Positions 43,420 through 53,257 are shown, counted from the first letter of the stretch. The stretch: 64,000 bases of DNA from Nocardia niigatensis NBRC 100131 (GCF_000308655.1 NZ_BAGC01000114.1:62001-126000); one strand, 5' to 3'. A program made the numbers and translations. The notes: generated by a model from the letters alone, not told the origin.

Positions 43420-43899
43420 TCATGACTGCGGCTGGTCCGTGGTGGTGCCGAGGGCTTCGCGCATCTGCGCGTCGGCGCGGTCTGTGGTGGTGGTGGGGTC
43501 GATCACCAGCAATCGAAGGCGACGGTCCTGGGGGCCGAAGACATACATCACCTGGGGTGGCTGGTCCGGAAGTGGTCCGGTGACCTGGATCCCGTCGGGA
43601 GCGTCGATGCGGCGTTGGGACAGGCTCAGCGAATTCCAGTCGAAGCTGATTCGGGCGGTCGCGCCCAGTCGCGCGGTGAGCGCGGTGACCAGGTCGTGCA
43701 GTTCGCTGGTGAGGTTGTCGGTTCTGGGCCACCAGGCACCGTCGAGGTCACCGGATTGCTCGTCACGGTCGCGCAGCAGCAGCCGCGGTGTGCGCGTCGG
43801 CGTATCGAATGGTTGCCCACCGCCGGCGGTGGGCTGGAATCGGCCCAGACCGCGGTCGGCGGCGGCACCGCCCCTGTCCTTCGGCGGGTTCTGTGTCAT
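43420..43899 (-). CDS. DUF5994 family protein (second copy)
   Basis: 159 residues with DUF5994 landmarks: PRLLLRDRD, DLDGAWWPRTDNLTSELHDL, RISFDWNSLSLSQRRID, MYVFGPQDRRLRLLVIDP. Function unknown. ATG lies one base after the stop of its paralogue, with GGGAGG just upstream, so the two are one operon. Confidence 0.75.
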   Translation of the reverse strand: MTQNPPKDRGGAAADRGLGRFQPTAGGGQPFDTPTRTPRLLLRDRDEQSGDLDGAWWPRTDNLTSELHDLVTALTARLGATARISFDWNSLSLSQRRIDAPDGIQVTGPLPDQPPQVMYVFGPQDRRLRLLVIDPTTTTDRADAQMREALGTTTDQPQS

Positions 43900-43900
43900 A

Positions 43901-44494
43901 TCAGGCCTCCCGTGGGGCCAGGGGTACTGCCAAGGATGAGCGCCGGTCTGCCGGGTTCACCGGCGCGGTGTGACCGCCCTCGTCGTCCCAGCGGCGCAAC
44001 GCGTCCTCGTTCTGGGCGTGATCGAGGGTGTGGCGGGTGTCGGCGGCTACGAGTTCGGCGGCGGTGAGCTCATTGCCCGGTCGGGATGCGGCCGACAGCA
44101 ACGCCCGGGCGGTGGCTGCCTCGGTGTCCGCGGGGATCACCAGCAGGACGAGGCGGGTGCGGTCGAGTCCCAGGACATAGAGTGTGTGGGCGGGCAGATG
44201 CCGGTATCCGTCCAAGCGAACCGATCGTCCGCCGATCGCCGTGCGGCTCGGTGCCGGTTCCCAGGCGTCGATGTTGTACATGACGCGGTCGACACGGTCT
44301 GCCCGCCGGCCCAGTAGCACCTCGAGATCGGACAGTTCGGCGACCAAGTCGGTTGTGCGAGGCCACCAGGCCCCGCCTACCGCCCCGAGGCGGGGTGCTC
44401 GCGGTGTCGGTAACGGCTGTGACGCCGGCAGGGCGGTACGGAGGGCGAAGCGCGAAGAGCGGTCCAGCAGGATCGACTCGTGTTGTGGCGTCAT
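43901..44494 (-). CDS. DUF5994 family protein (first copy)
   Basis: A 197-residue paralogue of the next gene: GAVGGAWWPRTTDLVAELSD, VMYNIDAWEPAPSRTAIGGR, SVRLDGYRHL, TLYVLGLDRTRLVLLVIPAD. It has an extra C-terminal helix of about 45 residues. ATG 44494 with AGGAG 7 bp before it is preferred over the adjacent GTG. The family occurs in pairs in actinobacteria and is uncharacterised. Confidence 0.78.
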   Translation of the reverse strand: MTPQHESILLDRSSRFALRTALPASQPLPTPRAPRLGAVGGAWWPRTTDLVAELSDLEVLLGRRADRVDRVMYNIDAWEPAPSRTAIGGRSVRLDGYRHLPAHTLYVLGLDRTRLVLLVIPADTEAATARALLSAASRPGNELTAAELVAADTRHTLDHAQNEDALRRWDDEGGHTAPVNPADRRSSLAVPLAPREA

Positions 44495-44977
44495 CACGAC
44501 GCTCCTGACCGGGACCGCAGGACGGTCCCTGTTCGTTGGCCGGGCGACGACGAGACCATGGATGATTTCGTACGAAAAGCCCCCAGCACCCTGATCCTAC
44601 CCTCGGGCAACACACCGGCCCGATGCGCGCGTACGCACAATGGGCCTTCGGGCGTCGCAGGAAACCACCCCACCGTGCCGGTGCCGGCCTCGGATCCAAT
44701 CCTTCCGACTCACCCCACCCACGCCCCCGCCGGATGAGCAACGCTCGCCCGGGAAATGTCGCGCACGGTGTGGGGACTGTCGCCGAGCAGCAGCAAGGAC
44801 CAGCGGGGTCGATCCTGTGGACATCGGGTGAGGCCGGGCGTTGACTGGAGCGGGTACGCACTCTCTCCAGGTTTTGGAGGCCGTCGTGATCATCATTTTC
44901 GGGCCCGTCGTTCCGCCGCCTGCGTCCCGGCGCCCACGGCGACGAGAACTGTGACGCCACCGGCCGGGCGGTGATCG
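44495..44977. other. 483-bp intergenic region
   Basis: It lies between the divergent DUF5994 pair and the acyltransferase gene. No gene is supported. TTGACT near 44841 could be a -35 element, but no clear -10 follows. Nothing else recognisable. Confidence 0.4.
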
Positions 44978-45883
44978 ATGAACATGAAAGACCAAGCCTG
45001 GGACCTCGGGTACGCGGCCGGCTGGCGGCTGGTCCGCGCCTTGCCGCAGCGGCCGGCGATGCGACTGTTCGAGGCCGCCGCCGATCACGCAGCCCGCGGC
45101 GGTGGTTCGGTTCAGTTGCGGCGCAATCTGGCCCGGGTACTGTCCACCACACCGGAGCAGGTGCCCGACGAACTCGTGCGCGCGAGTCTGCGCTCCTACG
45201 CACGCTACTGGTGTGAAGCGTTCCGGCTGCCGTCGATGGATCCGGTCCGGCTGGCCGAGACCATCGACTCGGCGGCCACCGGTCTCGAACACATCTACGA
45301 TGCGGTCGAGCGCGGTCGCGGGGCCGTGCTGGCGCTACCGCACAGCGGCAACTGGGACCTGGCCGGAGTGTGGCTGGTCCAGCGGGTCGGCACACCGACC
45401 GTCGTCGCCGAGCGGCTGCGACCGGAATCGCTGTTCCACCGCTTCGTCCGGTTCCGTGAACGCCTGGGTTTCGAGATCATCCCGCTCACCGGCGGCACGG
45501 CACCACCGTTCGAACAGCTGACCGCGCGGCTGCGGCAGGGGCGGATAGTCGGGTTGCTCGGTGAACGCGATGTGACCGGTACGGGCGTACCGGTCACCTT
45601 CTTCGGCGAACCGGCCCGCATACCGGCCGGCCCGGCCCGGCTGGCGATCGACACCGGTGCACCCCTGCTGCCGGTGCACTGCTGGTTCACCCCCGACGGC
45701 TGGGGTGTCCACGTCGGCGAACCGATCGACGTCGCCGGTGGTGTGCAGCCCACGACTCAAGCCCTGGCCGACCGGTTCGCCGCCGGGATCGCCGCGCACC
45801 CGGCCGACTGGCACATGCTGCAACCGGTGTGGACCACCGACCACCGTGCCCGTGAGCAGACGCGCAGCAATCCACAACACTGA
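44978..45883 (+). CDS. PatA-like phosphatidylinositol mannoside acyltransferase
   Basis: A 301-residue lysophospholipid-acyltransferase-fold protein of the HtrB/PatA type. The catalytic motif is LPHSGNWD; LLGERDVTGTGVPVTFFGEP is the second conserved block. In mycobacteria PatA acylates phosphatidylinositol mannosides at the inner membrane and lies with pgsA and pimA; neither is here, so this is probably a paralogue. The ATG at 44978 has a weak ribosome-binding site; ATG 44984 is possible. Confidence 0.82.
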   Translation: MNMKDQAWDLGYAAGWRLVRALPQRPAMRLFEAAADHAARGGGSVQLRRNLARVLSTTPEQVPDELVRASLRSYARYWCEAFRLPSMDPVRLAETIDSAATGLEHIYDAVERGRGAVLALPHSGNWDLAGVWLVQRVGTPTVVAERLRPESLFHRFVRFRERLGFEIIPLTGGTAPPFEQLTARLRQGRIVGLLGERDVTGTGVPVTFFGEPARIPAGPARLAIDTGAPLLPVHCWFTPDGWGVHVGEPIDVAGGVQPTTQALADRFAAGIAAHPADWHMLQPVWTTDHRAREQTRSNPQH

Positions 45884-46126
45884 TGCGCGCTCCCGAACCG
45901 GACCGGTTCCGCCCTCTTCCAGGAGCTACTTCTCGCACAGATATCCCTCAACACCTGATCGAGGCCGCCCTCGACACCGGTGTCCTCGGTCTCGAGGAAA
46001 TGCTCACCCACTGCCGCGACGGCCTCGGCTTCCTGAGCCACGCTGCCCACCGGGAGGGAGCATTGCACGACCGGCGCGCCGAAGCTGGCGGCCACTGTGC
46101 CGCGTCGGTGAAGGGAACCGGATCTT
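45884..46126. other. Short region without a clear gene
   Basis: An open frame from 45883 runs through it but its product matches nothing and has mixed codon use. I see no gene here. Confidence 0.35.
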
Positions 46127-47362
46127 TCAGGCTGCGGCGGTGCGTTGTTCGGTGGTGGTGGCGGGGTTGCGGGCGGCGCGGAGGACGAGGTGGAGCAGGG
46201 GCAGGATGAGGGTCTGGTCGAGGGGGGTCCAGGGCAGGGACATGCGGTTGTGGACGAAACCGACCGCGATGCCGGAGCGGGGGTCGGCCCACCCGGTGGA
46301 GCCGAAGGCGCCCATGTGGCCGTAGCCGCGGGGGGCGCGGGCGGCGGGCAGGCTGTGGAAGCCGAGGTGCCAGAACGGGATCAGCAGGCTGTGGTCGAGG
46401 CGGTAGGTGCGGATGCGTTCGAGTTCGCGGACGGTGGCGGTGGACAGGTAGGGGCGGCCGGCGGCGTAGCCGTCGCAGGCCAGGGCGCTGTACATGGCGG
46501 CCAGGGCGCGGGCGGTGCAGACGGCGTTGCCGGCGGGCAGGGCGGTGTCGAGGATGGCGGGGTCAGCGCCGCGGAAGATGGATTCCAGGCCGGGGACGTA
46601 GATGGAGGACAGGGGCGCGCGCAGCAGGCGGGGCAGGCGCGGGACGGCGGTGGCGACGGGGGCCGGGATGGTGCGTTCGGCAAGGGTTTTCAGGGAGCCG
46701 ACGAGGGCGGCGGGGCGGGTGCGGGCGCTGGCGGGTGGGCGGCCGAGGTGGATGCCGTCGACGCCGAGCGGGTCGGCGACCTCGCTGCGGTAGAGCTGGG
46801 TCATGTCGCGGCCGGTGATGGCGCGGGCCAGCCCGCTCATAAGCCAGCCGATGGTGAGGGCGTGGTAGATCGGGGCGCCTTGCAGGCCATCGGGTTTCGC
46901 GGCGGCGAGGCGGGCTTCCATGAGCTCGTGGTCGAGGACCTCGGCGGGGGTGGCGGCGGGCAGGCACGACAGGCCGGCGCGGTGGGAGAGCAGTTCGGTG
47001 ACAGTGATACGGGCTTTGCCGTTGGCGGCGAATTCGGGCCAGTATTCGGCGACGGGGGCGGCGTAGTCGAGCAGGCCGCGGTCGGCCAGCCGCGCGAGCA
47101 CGGTGGCGGAGATGCCCTTGGAGGCGGAGTAGACCATCGCCCCGGTGTCGGCGCTCCAGGGTGTGCCGTGGGTGTCGGCGGCGCCGGCCCAGACATCGAC
47201 GACCGGTTCGCCGTGCTGGTAGACCGCCAGCGCGCCGCCGTTGCCGCGGCGGCCGGCGAAGACACGAGCGAATGTCTTGACGGCGGAGTCGAATCGGGGG
47301 TCGGCGCTGCCGTGCACCCCGGTGGGCAGTCCGGCTGCGGCGGCGGAGCTGGAGGTCGTCAT
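46127..47362 (-). CDS. Serine hydrolase, beta-lactamase/EstB type
   Basis: A 411-residue class-C beta-lactamase-like esterase. The nucleophile motif is SASK in VYSASKGIS; the Tyr motif is probably in the YHALTIGW region; GHMGAFGSTGWADP near the end is the HTG-like loop. Relatives are mycobacterial Lip-type carboxylesterases. The ATG at 47362 begins a short Ser/Ala-rich leader. Substrate unknown. Confidence 0.85.
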   Translation of the reverse strand: MTTSSSAAAAGLPTGVHGSADPRFDSAVKTFARVFAGRRGNGGALAVYQHGEPVVDVWAGAADTHGTPWSADTGAMVYSASKGISATVLARLADRGLLDYAAPVAEYWPEFAANGKARITVTELLSHRAGLSCLPAATPAEVLDHELMEARLAAAKPDGLQGAPIYHALTIGWLMSGLARAITGRDMTQLYRSEVADPLGVDGIHLGRPPASARTRPAALVGSLKTLAERTIPAPVATAVPRLPRLLRAPLSSIYVPGLESIFRGADPAILDTALPAGNAVCTARALAAMYSALACDGYAAGRPYLSTATVRELERIRTYRLDHSLLIPFWHLGFHSLPAARAPRGYGHMGAFGSTGWADPRSGIAVGFVHNRMSLPWTPLDQTLILPLLHLVLRAARNPATTTEQRTAAA

Positions 47363-47468
47363 CGATCCACGGTAGCGGCGCGACAACCACTCGGCAAGAT
47401 GTGTCTGGGACAATTATTCGGCGTGGTGGTCGGTTCGGATGTCGGTCGGGTCTGCCACAGTGGCGGTC

Positions 47469-48017
47469 ATGGATCCGGTGACCTTCCCCGACGCGGCCGC
47501 CTTCGATGCGTGGCTGCAAGCCAATCATGGCCGCCCGGAAGGGGTTTGGATCCTGATGGCCAAGAAGGGCACCGGCATCGCCTCGCTCACCGAGGACGAG
47601 GCGGTCGATGTGGGGTTGTGCTGGGGGTGGATCTCGGGGCAGCGCAAGGGCTTCGACGCCGACCATTACCTGCAGAAGTATGTGCCGAGGCGCCCGCGCA
47701 GCCACTGGTCGCAGGTCAATGTCGACAAGGTCGCGCAGCTGACGGCCGCGGGCCGGATGCGCGCGCCGGGGCTGGCCGAGGTCGAGGCGGCGCGCGCCGA
47801 TGGCCGGTGGGCGGCGGCGTATCCGTCGCAGGCGAATTTCACGGTGCCCCCGGATCTGGCTGCCGCGCTGGCCGATCGACCCCGCGCCCGGGCCGCATTC
47901 GACACCCTGGACCGGACCCGCCAGTATGCGATCGTGCTGGAGTTGCTGCGCGCGAGAACGGAGAAAACGCGGGCCTCCCGCTTGACGAAGGCGCTCGAGG
48001 GTCTCGAATCACCCTGA
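47469..48017 (+). CDS. YdeI/OmpD-associated family protein
   Basis: 182 residues. Landmarks of the YdeI family: FDAWLQANHGRPEGVWILMA, EDEAVDVGLCWGWISGQRKG, RRPRSHWSQVNVDKVAQLTA, and a C-terminal RQYAIVLELLRARTEKTRA. Family members are poorly understood; some protect against antimicrobial peptides. ATG 47469 is chosen because the conserved domain starts just after. Confidence 0.8.
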   Translation: MDPVTFPDAAAFDAWLQANHGRPEGVWILMAKKGTGIASLTEDEAVDVGLCWGWISGQRKGFDADHYLQKYVPRRPRSHWSQVNVDKVAQLTAAGRMRAPGLAEVEAARADGRWAAAYPSQANFTVPPDLAAALADRPRARAAFDTLDRTRQYAIVLELLRARTEKTRASRLTKALEGLESP

Positions 48018-48071
48018 AACCGGCCGATTCCCGGCGCTGGAGCCGGCCCCGGGATCGGCGCGGTACCGGTG

Positions 48072-48908
48072 TCAGTGCAGTCGTTCGGCCAGCAGCGGTG
48101 CGAGCGTGCGCAGGACCTCGAGATAGTCGCCGCCGACGACCTGCGCGGCGACGTGGTTCGCGCCGGCCTGGACGTGTTCGGCCAGCCGGTCGGCGATCCG
48201 GTCGGCGCTGCCGTGGGCGACGACCGCGTCGACGAACCGGTCGCTGCCCGGCTGGGTCAGGTCGGTCTCGTCGAAACCGAAGCGGCGCAGGTTGTTCACA
48301 TAGTTGATCAGGCCCAGGTAGAACCCGGCCTTCTCGCGGCCACTGACCCGGGCGCGCGCGGGATCCTCGTCGAGGACGACCTTGTGCTCGGTGACGAGCA
48401 GCTTGTCGGGGCCGAGGATGGCGCGCAGTTCGGCGGTGTGCTCGGGCACGGTCAGATACGGCAGAGCTCCCGCGCTGCGGTCGCGCGCGAGTTTCGCCAC
48501 GCGCGGGCCGAGCGCGGCCAGGGCGCGGCCCCGTTCGGGAACGCCGCGCGCGTCGAGGATGTCGAGGTAATCGACCAGCGCTTCATAGGGTTTGGTGTAG
48601 GCGCCGGTCTGCTCGGGGTGGCCGACGCCGATGCCGAGCAGGAAGCGGCCGGGGAACTTCTCCTCGAGCCGCAGGTAGGTGTCGGCGGCCGCCTCTGCCG
48701 AGGAGCCCCACACGTTCACGATGCTGGTGGCCACCACGATGGATTCGGATCCGCCCAGCAGATCCTCGTAACCGTCCCAGTCGGCGGGCGGGGAGCCGCC
48801 GAGCCAGACCGCGCCGTAGCCGAGAACTTCGAGTTCACGCACCGATTCGGGGGTGAACTGCGTGTAGAACTGCCATGCACCGAATTTTCCGAGGTGGTCG
48901 AATGCCAT
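48072..48908 (-). CDS. F420-dependent LLM-class oxidoreductase
   Basis: A 278-residue luciferase-like monooxygenase-fold protein: YGAVWLGGSPPADWDGYEDL, VVATSIVNVWGSSAEAAADT, RFLLGIGVGHPEQTG, LAALGPRVAKLARDRSAGAL. The group is F420-dependent and common in mycobacteria and Nocardia. ATG at 48908. Substrate unknown. Confidence 0.87.
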   Translation of the reverse strand: MAFDHLGKFGAWQFYTQFTPESVRELEVLGYGAVWLGGSPPADWDGYEDLLGGSESIVVATSIVNVWGSSAEAAADTYLRLEEKFPGRFLLGIGVGHPEQTGAYTKPYEALVDYLDILDARGVPERGRALAALGPRVAKLARDRSAGALPYLTVPEHTAELRAILGPDKLLVTEHKVVLDEDPARARVSGREKAGFYLGLINYVNNLRRFGFDETDLTQPGSDRFVDAVVAHGSADRIADRLAEHVQAGANHVAAQVVGGDYLEVLRTLAPLLAERLH

Positions 48909-49263
48909 ATCGTCGGCCAACACGCGCCGATCACCACGCATTCCCGGTGCCGCCGTCGAATTCGGCGCGCCGCGAGCACCTCGTCCATATGGCCCTCGGC
49001 CCACTGCCGCAACCGGCTCGAGATCACCGGCAGGTTCCGGCCGAGCGGGGCCGGCGAACAGTCCACGCGCACCGGCACCTGTGCGGTCATGCGGCGCGCG
49101 ACCAGGCTCCCGACGGCCGCCGCCAGGCCGAGCTGGTGGTGACCTGGCCGAGGCGGCACCCTCACCTTGCGGGTCGCGGAGACGTTCCCGCTGGCCGAGG
49201 CGCCCCACCGCGCACGCCCGCTTCGAGAAGGGCGGGTTGCGCGGACGGCTGGTGCGGCTCCCC
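48909..49263. other. 355-bp region without a clear gene
   Basis: On the minus strand one frame reads MTAQVPVRVDCSPAPLGRNL then SRLRQWAEGHMDEVLAARR, which looks partly protein-like but has no match I know and no proper start or end. It may be a decayed gene. Nothing else is seen. Confidence 0.35.
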
Positions 49264-50133
49264 CTAGGCTGCTGCGGGCCGCCCCTGGGCGCGGAATTGC
49301 CCGGGCGCCACCCCGAATTCGCGTTTGAACGCTTTGGCGAACGCGTATTCGGAGGTGTAGCCGGACTTTTCCGCGACCACCCGCAGCAGCACGTCGGACT
49401 CGCGCAGCAGCCGCGCCGCGCAGGTCATGCGCCACCAGGTCAGATAGGTCAGCGGGCCGATACCGAGGGTGGCGGTGAAGCGTTGCGCGAACACCGAACG
49501 CGAAACCCCGGCGCGCGCGGCGAGCGATTGCACCGTCCAGGCAGCGGCCGGTTCTGCGTGAATGGCCTGCAGGGCGGTGTGGACGGCCGGATCGCGCAGT
49601 GCGGCAACCCATCCGGTGTCGGTGGGGTGGGTGTCGTGCCAGGCGCGCAGCATGAACAGCAGCAGGACCTCCAGCAGCGGCGCGACGGCCCCGGACCCGT
49701 CCTGGGTGTCGAGTTCGTGGCCGAGCAGATCGATCGCGGCCCGCAGCGGGCTGTGCCGGCCGACGCGGGCCGGCAGATGAATCACATCGGGCAGCTCCGC
49801 CAGTGCGGGGTGTGCCCGGGAATCGTCGAGACGGTATGCGCCACACAGCAACACGGTCCGCGCGCCGGAGTCGTCGGCCGCACCGTGCCCGCCGGGGTGG
49901 TCGGTGATGGTGTGGCCGCGGCTGCGTGGCAGGAACGCGACGTCGCCGACCTGCAGGTGTACCGGTTGACCGTCATCGGGCAGCAGCCAGCACGAACCCT
50001 GCAGCACCACATGGAATCCGGCGCTGTTGCCCTGGGCCGGGAAGTGCGTGCGCCAGGGCGCGTGCGCGACGGTGCGGTTGGAGTGCGGGGTGCCCAGCCG
50101 CATCGCCGCGACCGCCTCGCTGAGAATGTCCAC
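49264..50133 (-). CDS. AraC family regulator with cupin sensor domain
   Basis: A 289-residue AraC-type protein. The N-terminal cupin (FHVVLQGSCWLLPDDGQPVH, LQVGDVAFLPRSRGH) senses a ligand; the C-terminal pair of HTHs reads WTVQSLAARAGVSRSVFAQR, FTATLGIGPLTYLTWWRM, VAEKSGYTSEYAFAKAFKRE. GTG start at 50133. It is divergent from the dehydrogenase-like gene at 50283, its likely target. Confidence 0.87.
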   Translation of the reverse strand: MDILSEAVAAMRLGTPHSNRTVAHAPWRTHFPAQGNSAGFHVVLQGSCWLLPDDGQPVHLQVGDVAFLPRSRGHTITDHPGGHGAADDSGARTVLLCGAYRLDDSRAHPALAELPDVIHLPARVGRHSPLRAAIDLLGHELDTQDGSGAVAPLLEVLLLFMLRAWHDTHPTDTGWVAALRDPAVHTALQAIHAEPAAAWTVQSLAARAGVSRSVFAQRFTATLGIGPLTYLTWWRMTCAARLLRESDVLLRVVAEKSGYTSEYAFAKAFKREFGVAPGQFRAQGRPAAA

Positions 50134-50282
50134 CGCCTCACCGTACCCGCGACGCCACCCGGCTCGGACGATCGGATATCAGGACCGGAGTTTCGAGCAT
50201 GGATCGTCCGGATCAGGGTTCATAGCGTGAATGACGAGCCGATTCCCGGTTCGCGTCCCCTCACTCGATGGAGTTGTCCCCC

Positions 50283-51320
50283 ATGCGTATTGCCGTGCAC
50301 GGCGCCAGCGGTTTCACCGGTTCCCTCGTCGTGGCCGAACTCGTCCGCCGCGACCTCACCCCGGTCCTGATCGGCCGCGACGAGGCTCGCCTGCGCCGCG
50401 TCGCCGACCGGGCCGCGATCCGCGACCCCGAGATCCGCATCGCCCGCCTCGACGACACCGCCGCCCTCACCGCCGCGTTCGCCGACACCGACATCGTGAT
50501 CAATACCGCCGGACCGTTCACCCTCTGGGGCGAACCCGTGGTGCGGGCCGCGATCGCCGCACGCCGCCCCTACCTCGACACCACCGGCGAACCCGCCTAC
50601 CTGCGACAGATCCTGACCACGTACGCCGATTCCGCGAAACAGGCCGGGATCGCGGTACTTCCGGCCGTCACCGACGACGGCGTCCCCGGCGACCTGATCG
50701 CCGCACTCACCGCCGCCCGCCTCGAGACCCCGCTCAGCGAGATGGTCATCGCCGACCTGCGCCGGCCGGGCGCCGCGTCCCGGGGCACGGCACGCTCGAT
50801 GGCGGCCATCATGGTCGACGAGCAGATCGAATACCGCGACGGCGCCTGGCAATCGGTGCGGGAACCCGACTCCACCCTGCGCGAACCGGGCGAGGCCGAG
50901 CCGGTACCGATGAGCCCCCTCGCCCTGCCGGGCGTCTACACCATCCCCCGCCACATCCGGACGCCGCGCGTGCGCGGGGTGATCCGCACCGAGGTCGGAC
51001 AACTGTTCGCGAGCTTGAATTCCGAAGTCGCCGAAACCCTTCCCGAGGTACCCGACACGGCATCGCTCGACGCCGCGCGCTGGTGCATGCTCGCCGAGGC
51101 CACCGGCGCAGACGGCCGCCGCGCTCGCGGCTGGGTGAGCGGTGTCAACGCCTACGCCTCCACCGCGGTCATCGCCGTGGAGGCCGCCCGCCGGCTGGTC
51201 GCCGACGGCGCTCCGGCCGGAACACTCGCGCCGGCGCAGGCATTCGACGCCGCGAGCTTCCTCGACCACCTCGCCACCACCGGGGTGAGCTGGCAGGTCG
51301 AAGAACTCGCCGCCGTGTGA
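50283..51320 (+). CDS. Saccharopine-dehydrogenase-like / trans-acting enoyl reductase family protein
   Basis: 345 residues with an N-terminal Rossmann motif (IAVHGASGFTGSLVVAEL) and the pattern NTAGPFTLWGEPVVRAAIAA, then YLDTTGEPAYLRQI, as in saccharopine-dehydrogenase-like proteins and trans-acting enoyl reductases of lipid synthesis. Third positions are C-rich. ATG 50283 gives the motif its usual offset. It may be controlled by the divergent AraC protein. Confidence 0.8.
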   Translation: MRIAVHGASGFTGSLVVAELVRRDLTPVLIGRDEARLRRVADRAAIRDPEIRIARLDDTAALTAAFADTDIVINTAGPFTLWGEPVVRAAIAARRPYLDTTGEPAYLRQILTTYADSAKQAGIAVLPAVTDDGVPGDLIAALTAARLETPLSEMVIADLRRPGAASRGTARSMAAIMVDEQIEYRDGAWQSVREPDSTLREPGEAEPVPMSPLALPGVYTIPRHIRTPRVRGVIRTEVGQLFASLNSEVAETLPEVPDTASLDAARWCMLAEATGADGRRARGWVSGVNAYASTAVIAVEAARRLVADGAPAGTLAPAQAFDAASFLDHLATTGVSWQVEELAAV

Positions 51321-51376
51321 ACCGCGCTGGAACACCGTTGCCCGGCACCGCGAAACAGCGGTCCCGGGCAACGGGC

Positions 51377-52042
51377 TCAATGCGCCGTGTCGACCTTGGG
51401 GAAGGTGTCGGTGACCAGCGTCATCAACGCGTCCGCGAGCAGGTGGTGCACCTGCTCGCGGGTCAGGCTGCCGCGCATGATCCACTCGCGCCCGGCCGCC
51501 TTCACCAGACCGCCGTAACAGCGCACCAGCGCCCGCAATTCGGCCGAATGCAGCGACTCGCTGAGCCCCATCATCTGGACCATGCGGTCCGCGGCGGCGT
51601 AGTCGGCCTCGTCGAGGATGCGCTGCACCTCCGGGTCGTCGCCGATGCCCTCGTGCCCGGTGACCTTGACCCAGGTGCTGCCGTGCTCACCGATGGTGTC
51701 GAGCAGCCACGCCACGCTGGCGTCCACCCGCTCGCGCGTGGAGCCCTGCGGCGCGCTCATCCTCTCCGGCCGCGGCAGCGTCACCATGCGCCGCACCACC
51801 GCGAGATACAGGTCGCGCTTGTTGCCGAAGTAGTGGTTGATCAGCCCGCGCGCCACCCCGGCCCGCTGGGCCAGCTCGGCGGTGGACACGGCCGCATACG
51901 GTCGTTCGCCGAACATGTCGATAGCGCAGGACAGGATCTGCGCCCGGCGTTCGTCGGGTTCGAGCCGGCGGCGACGCGAGGGGGCGTCGCCCGCGTCCTC
52001 GGACGCGGGCGGCTCGATGTCGATATCAGAGTGAGCGGGCAA
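51377..52042 (-). CDS. TetR family regulator coupled to acyl-CoA dehydrogenase
   Basis: A 221-residue TetR protein: ILSCAIDMFGERPYAAVSTA, ELAQRAGVARGLINHYFGNK. No ATG or GTG is available before the conserved domain; a TTG at 52042 is the likely start and overlaps the preceding acyl-CoA dehydrogenase by 17 bp. Translational coupling suggests that it controls that gene or a fatty-acid operon. Confidence 0.8.
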   Translation of the reverse strand: MPAHSDIDIEPPASEDAGDAPSRRRRLEPDERRAQILSCAIDMFGERPYAAVSTAELAQRAGVARGLINHYFGNKRDLYLAVVRRMVTLPRPERMSAPQGSTRERVDASVAWLLDTIGEHGSTWVKVTGHEGIGDDPEVQRILDEADYAAADRMVQMMGLSESLHSAELRALVRCYGGLVKAAGREWIMRGSLTREQVHHLLADALMTLVTDTFPKVDTAH

Positions 52043-53171
52043 TGAGATCCTTCATCACCTCGTTGGCTCCCGCGAGGATTCGCAGGACCCGAGCGCCGGT
52101 GTACAGCTGGGAAATCGGGTATTCGGTCATGTATCCATAGCCGCCGAAGAACTGCAGGCAGCGATCCACCACATTACCGAGTTGGTCGGTCAACCAGTAT
52201 TTCGACATGGCCGCGGTCGGGATATCCAGCTCACCACGCAGATGCTTGCTGATGCAGTCGTCGAGGAACACGCGCGCGACCTTGGCGATCGTCGCGCACT
52301 CGGCCAGCTCGAACCGGGTGTTCTGCATGGCGAACAGCGGCTTGCCGAAGGCCTCGCGGCCCTTGGTGTAGTCGACGGTCAGCGCGACCGCCTTCTCCGT
52401 CATCGCCACCGCCAGGATCGCGGTGACCAGGCGTTCCTGGGCCAGCATCTGCATCATCTGATAGAAGCCCTGGCCCTCGGCCGCGCCCAGCAGATTCGAG
52501 ACCGGCACGCGCAGGCCGTCGAAGAACAGCTCGGCGGTGTCCTGCGCCTTGCCGCCGATCTTGGACAGGATGCGGCCACGGGTGAAGCCCGGAGTGTCGT
52601 CGCCCACCTCGGCAAAGATCAGCGAGACACCCGAGGCGCCCTGGGTGGGGTCGGTCTTGCAGGCGATGATGATGCCGTCGCACAGCCAGCCGTTGGAGAT
52701 GAAAATCTTCGAGCCGGTGATGACGTACTCGTCGCCCTCACGGACCGCGCGGGTCTTGATGTTCTGCAGATCCGAGCCGGTGCCAGGTTCGGTCATGCCG
52801 ATCGAGAGCACCATCTCGCCGCTGGCCGCCCTGGGCAGCACCCGCCGCTTGAGCTCCTCGGAACCGAACTCGTGAATGTAGGGCGCGATGATCGAGGAGT
52901 GCACCGACATGCCCAGGGAGCCGTCCCCGGCGTGCGTCTGCGCCTCGATGATCGCCGCCTCGTGGGCGAAAGTGCCACCGCCGCCACCGTATTCGGCCGG
53001 GATGGCCGCGCACAGCAGGCCGAGCTCACCGGCGCGGTTGTAGAGCTTGCGGTCGGGATGCCCCTGGGCGATGAACTTCTCGGTGTGCGGGATCACCTCC
53101 TTCTCGAAGAAGGTGGTCGCCAGTCCACGTACTGCCTCGACCTCGTCGTCGCTCCATGCGGGGCGTGCCAT
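52026..53171 (-). CDS. Acyl-CoA dehydrogenase
   Basis: A 381-residue FAD acyl-CoA dehydrogenase. Signature 1: MTEPGTGSDLQNIKTRA; signature 2: QFFGGYGYMTEYPISQLY. Around FQ of the C-terminal domain VLRILAGANEVMKDLIAR is the usual catalytic region, but the Glu lies in GANEV as in long-chain/isovaleryl types. It takes a double bond into an acyl-CoA. ATG 53171 with AAGGA upstream. It is first in an operon with TetR. Confidence 0.9.
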   Translation of the reverse strand: MARPAWSDDEVEAVRGLATTFFEKEVIPHTEKFIAQGHPDRKLYNRAGELGLLCAAIPAEYGGGGGTFAHEAAIIEAQTHAGDGSLGMSVHSSIIAPYIHEFGSEELKRRVLPRAASGEMVLSIGMTEPGTGSDLQNIKTRAVREGDEYVITGSKIFISNGWLCDGIIIACKTDPTQGASGVSLIFAEVGDDTPGFTRGRILSKIGGKAQDTAELFFDGLRVPVSNLLGAAEGQGFYQMMQMLAQERLVTAILAVAMTEKAVALTVDYTKGREAFGKPLFAMQNTRFELAECATIAKVARVFLDDCISKHLRGELDIPTAAMSKYWLTDQLGNVVDRCLQFFGGYGYMTEYPISQLYTGARVLRILAGANEVMKDLIARSL

Positions 53172-53257
53172 CGTTCGTTCCTTCGCTTGCTCCGAGGGTG
53201 CGCGTCAGCGCCTCGCCCCTCAGAGTGCACGGCTATTGGCAGTGTGTCAACAATGCG

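Noticed and set aside
46145..48307. 720-codon plus-strand frame opposite the serine hydrolase
   Set aside because: Gly/Ala-rich product typical of a GC-driven antisense frame; the hydrolase on the minus strand has full family motifs.
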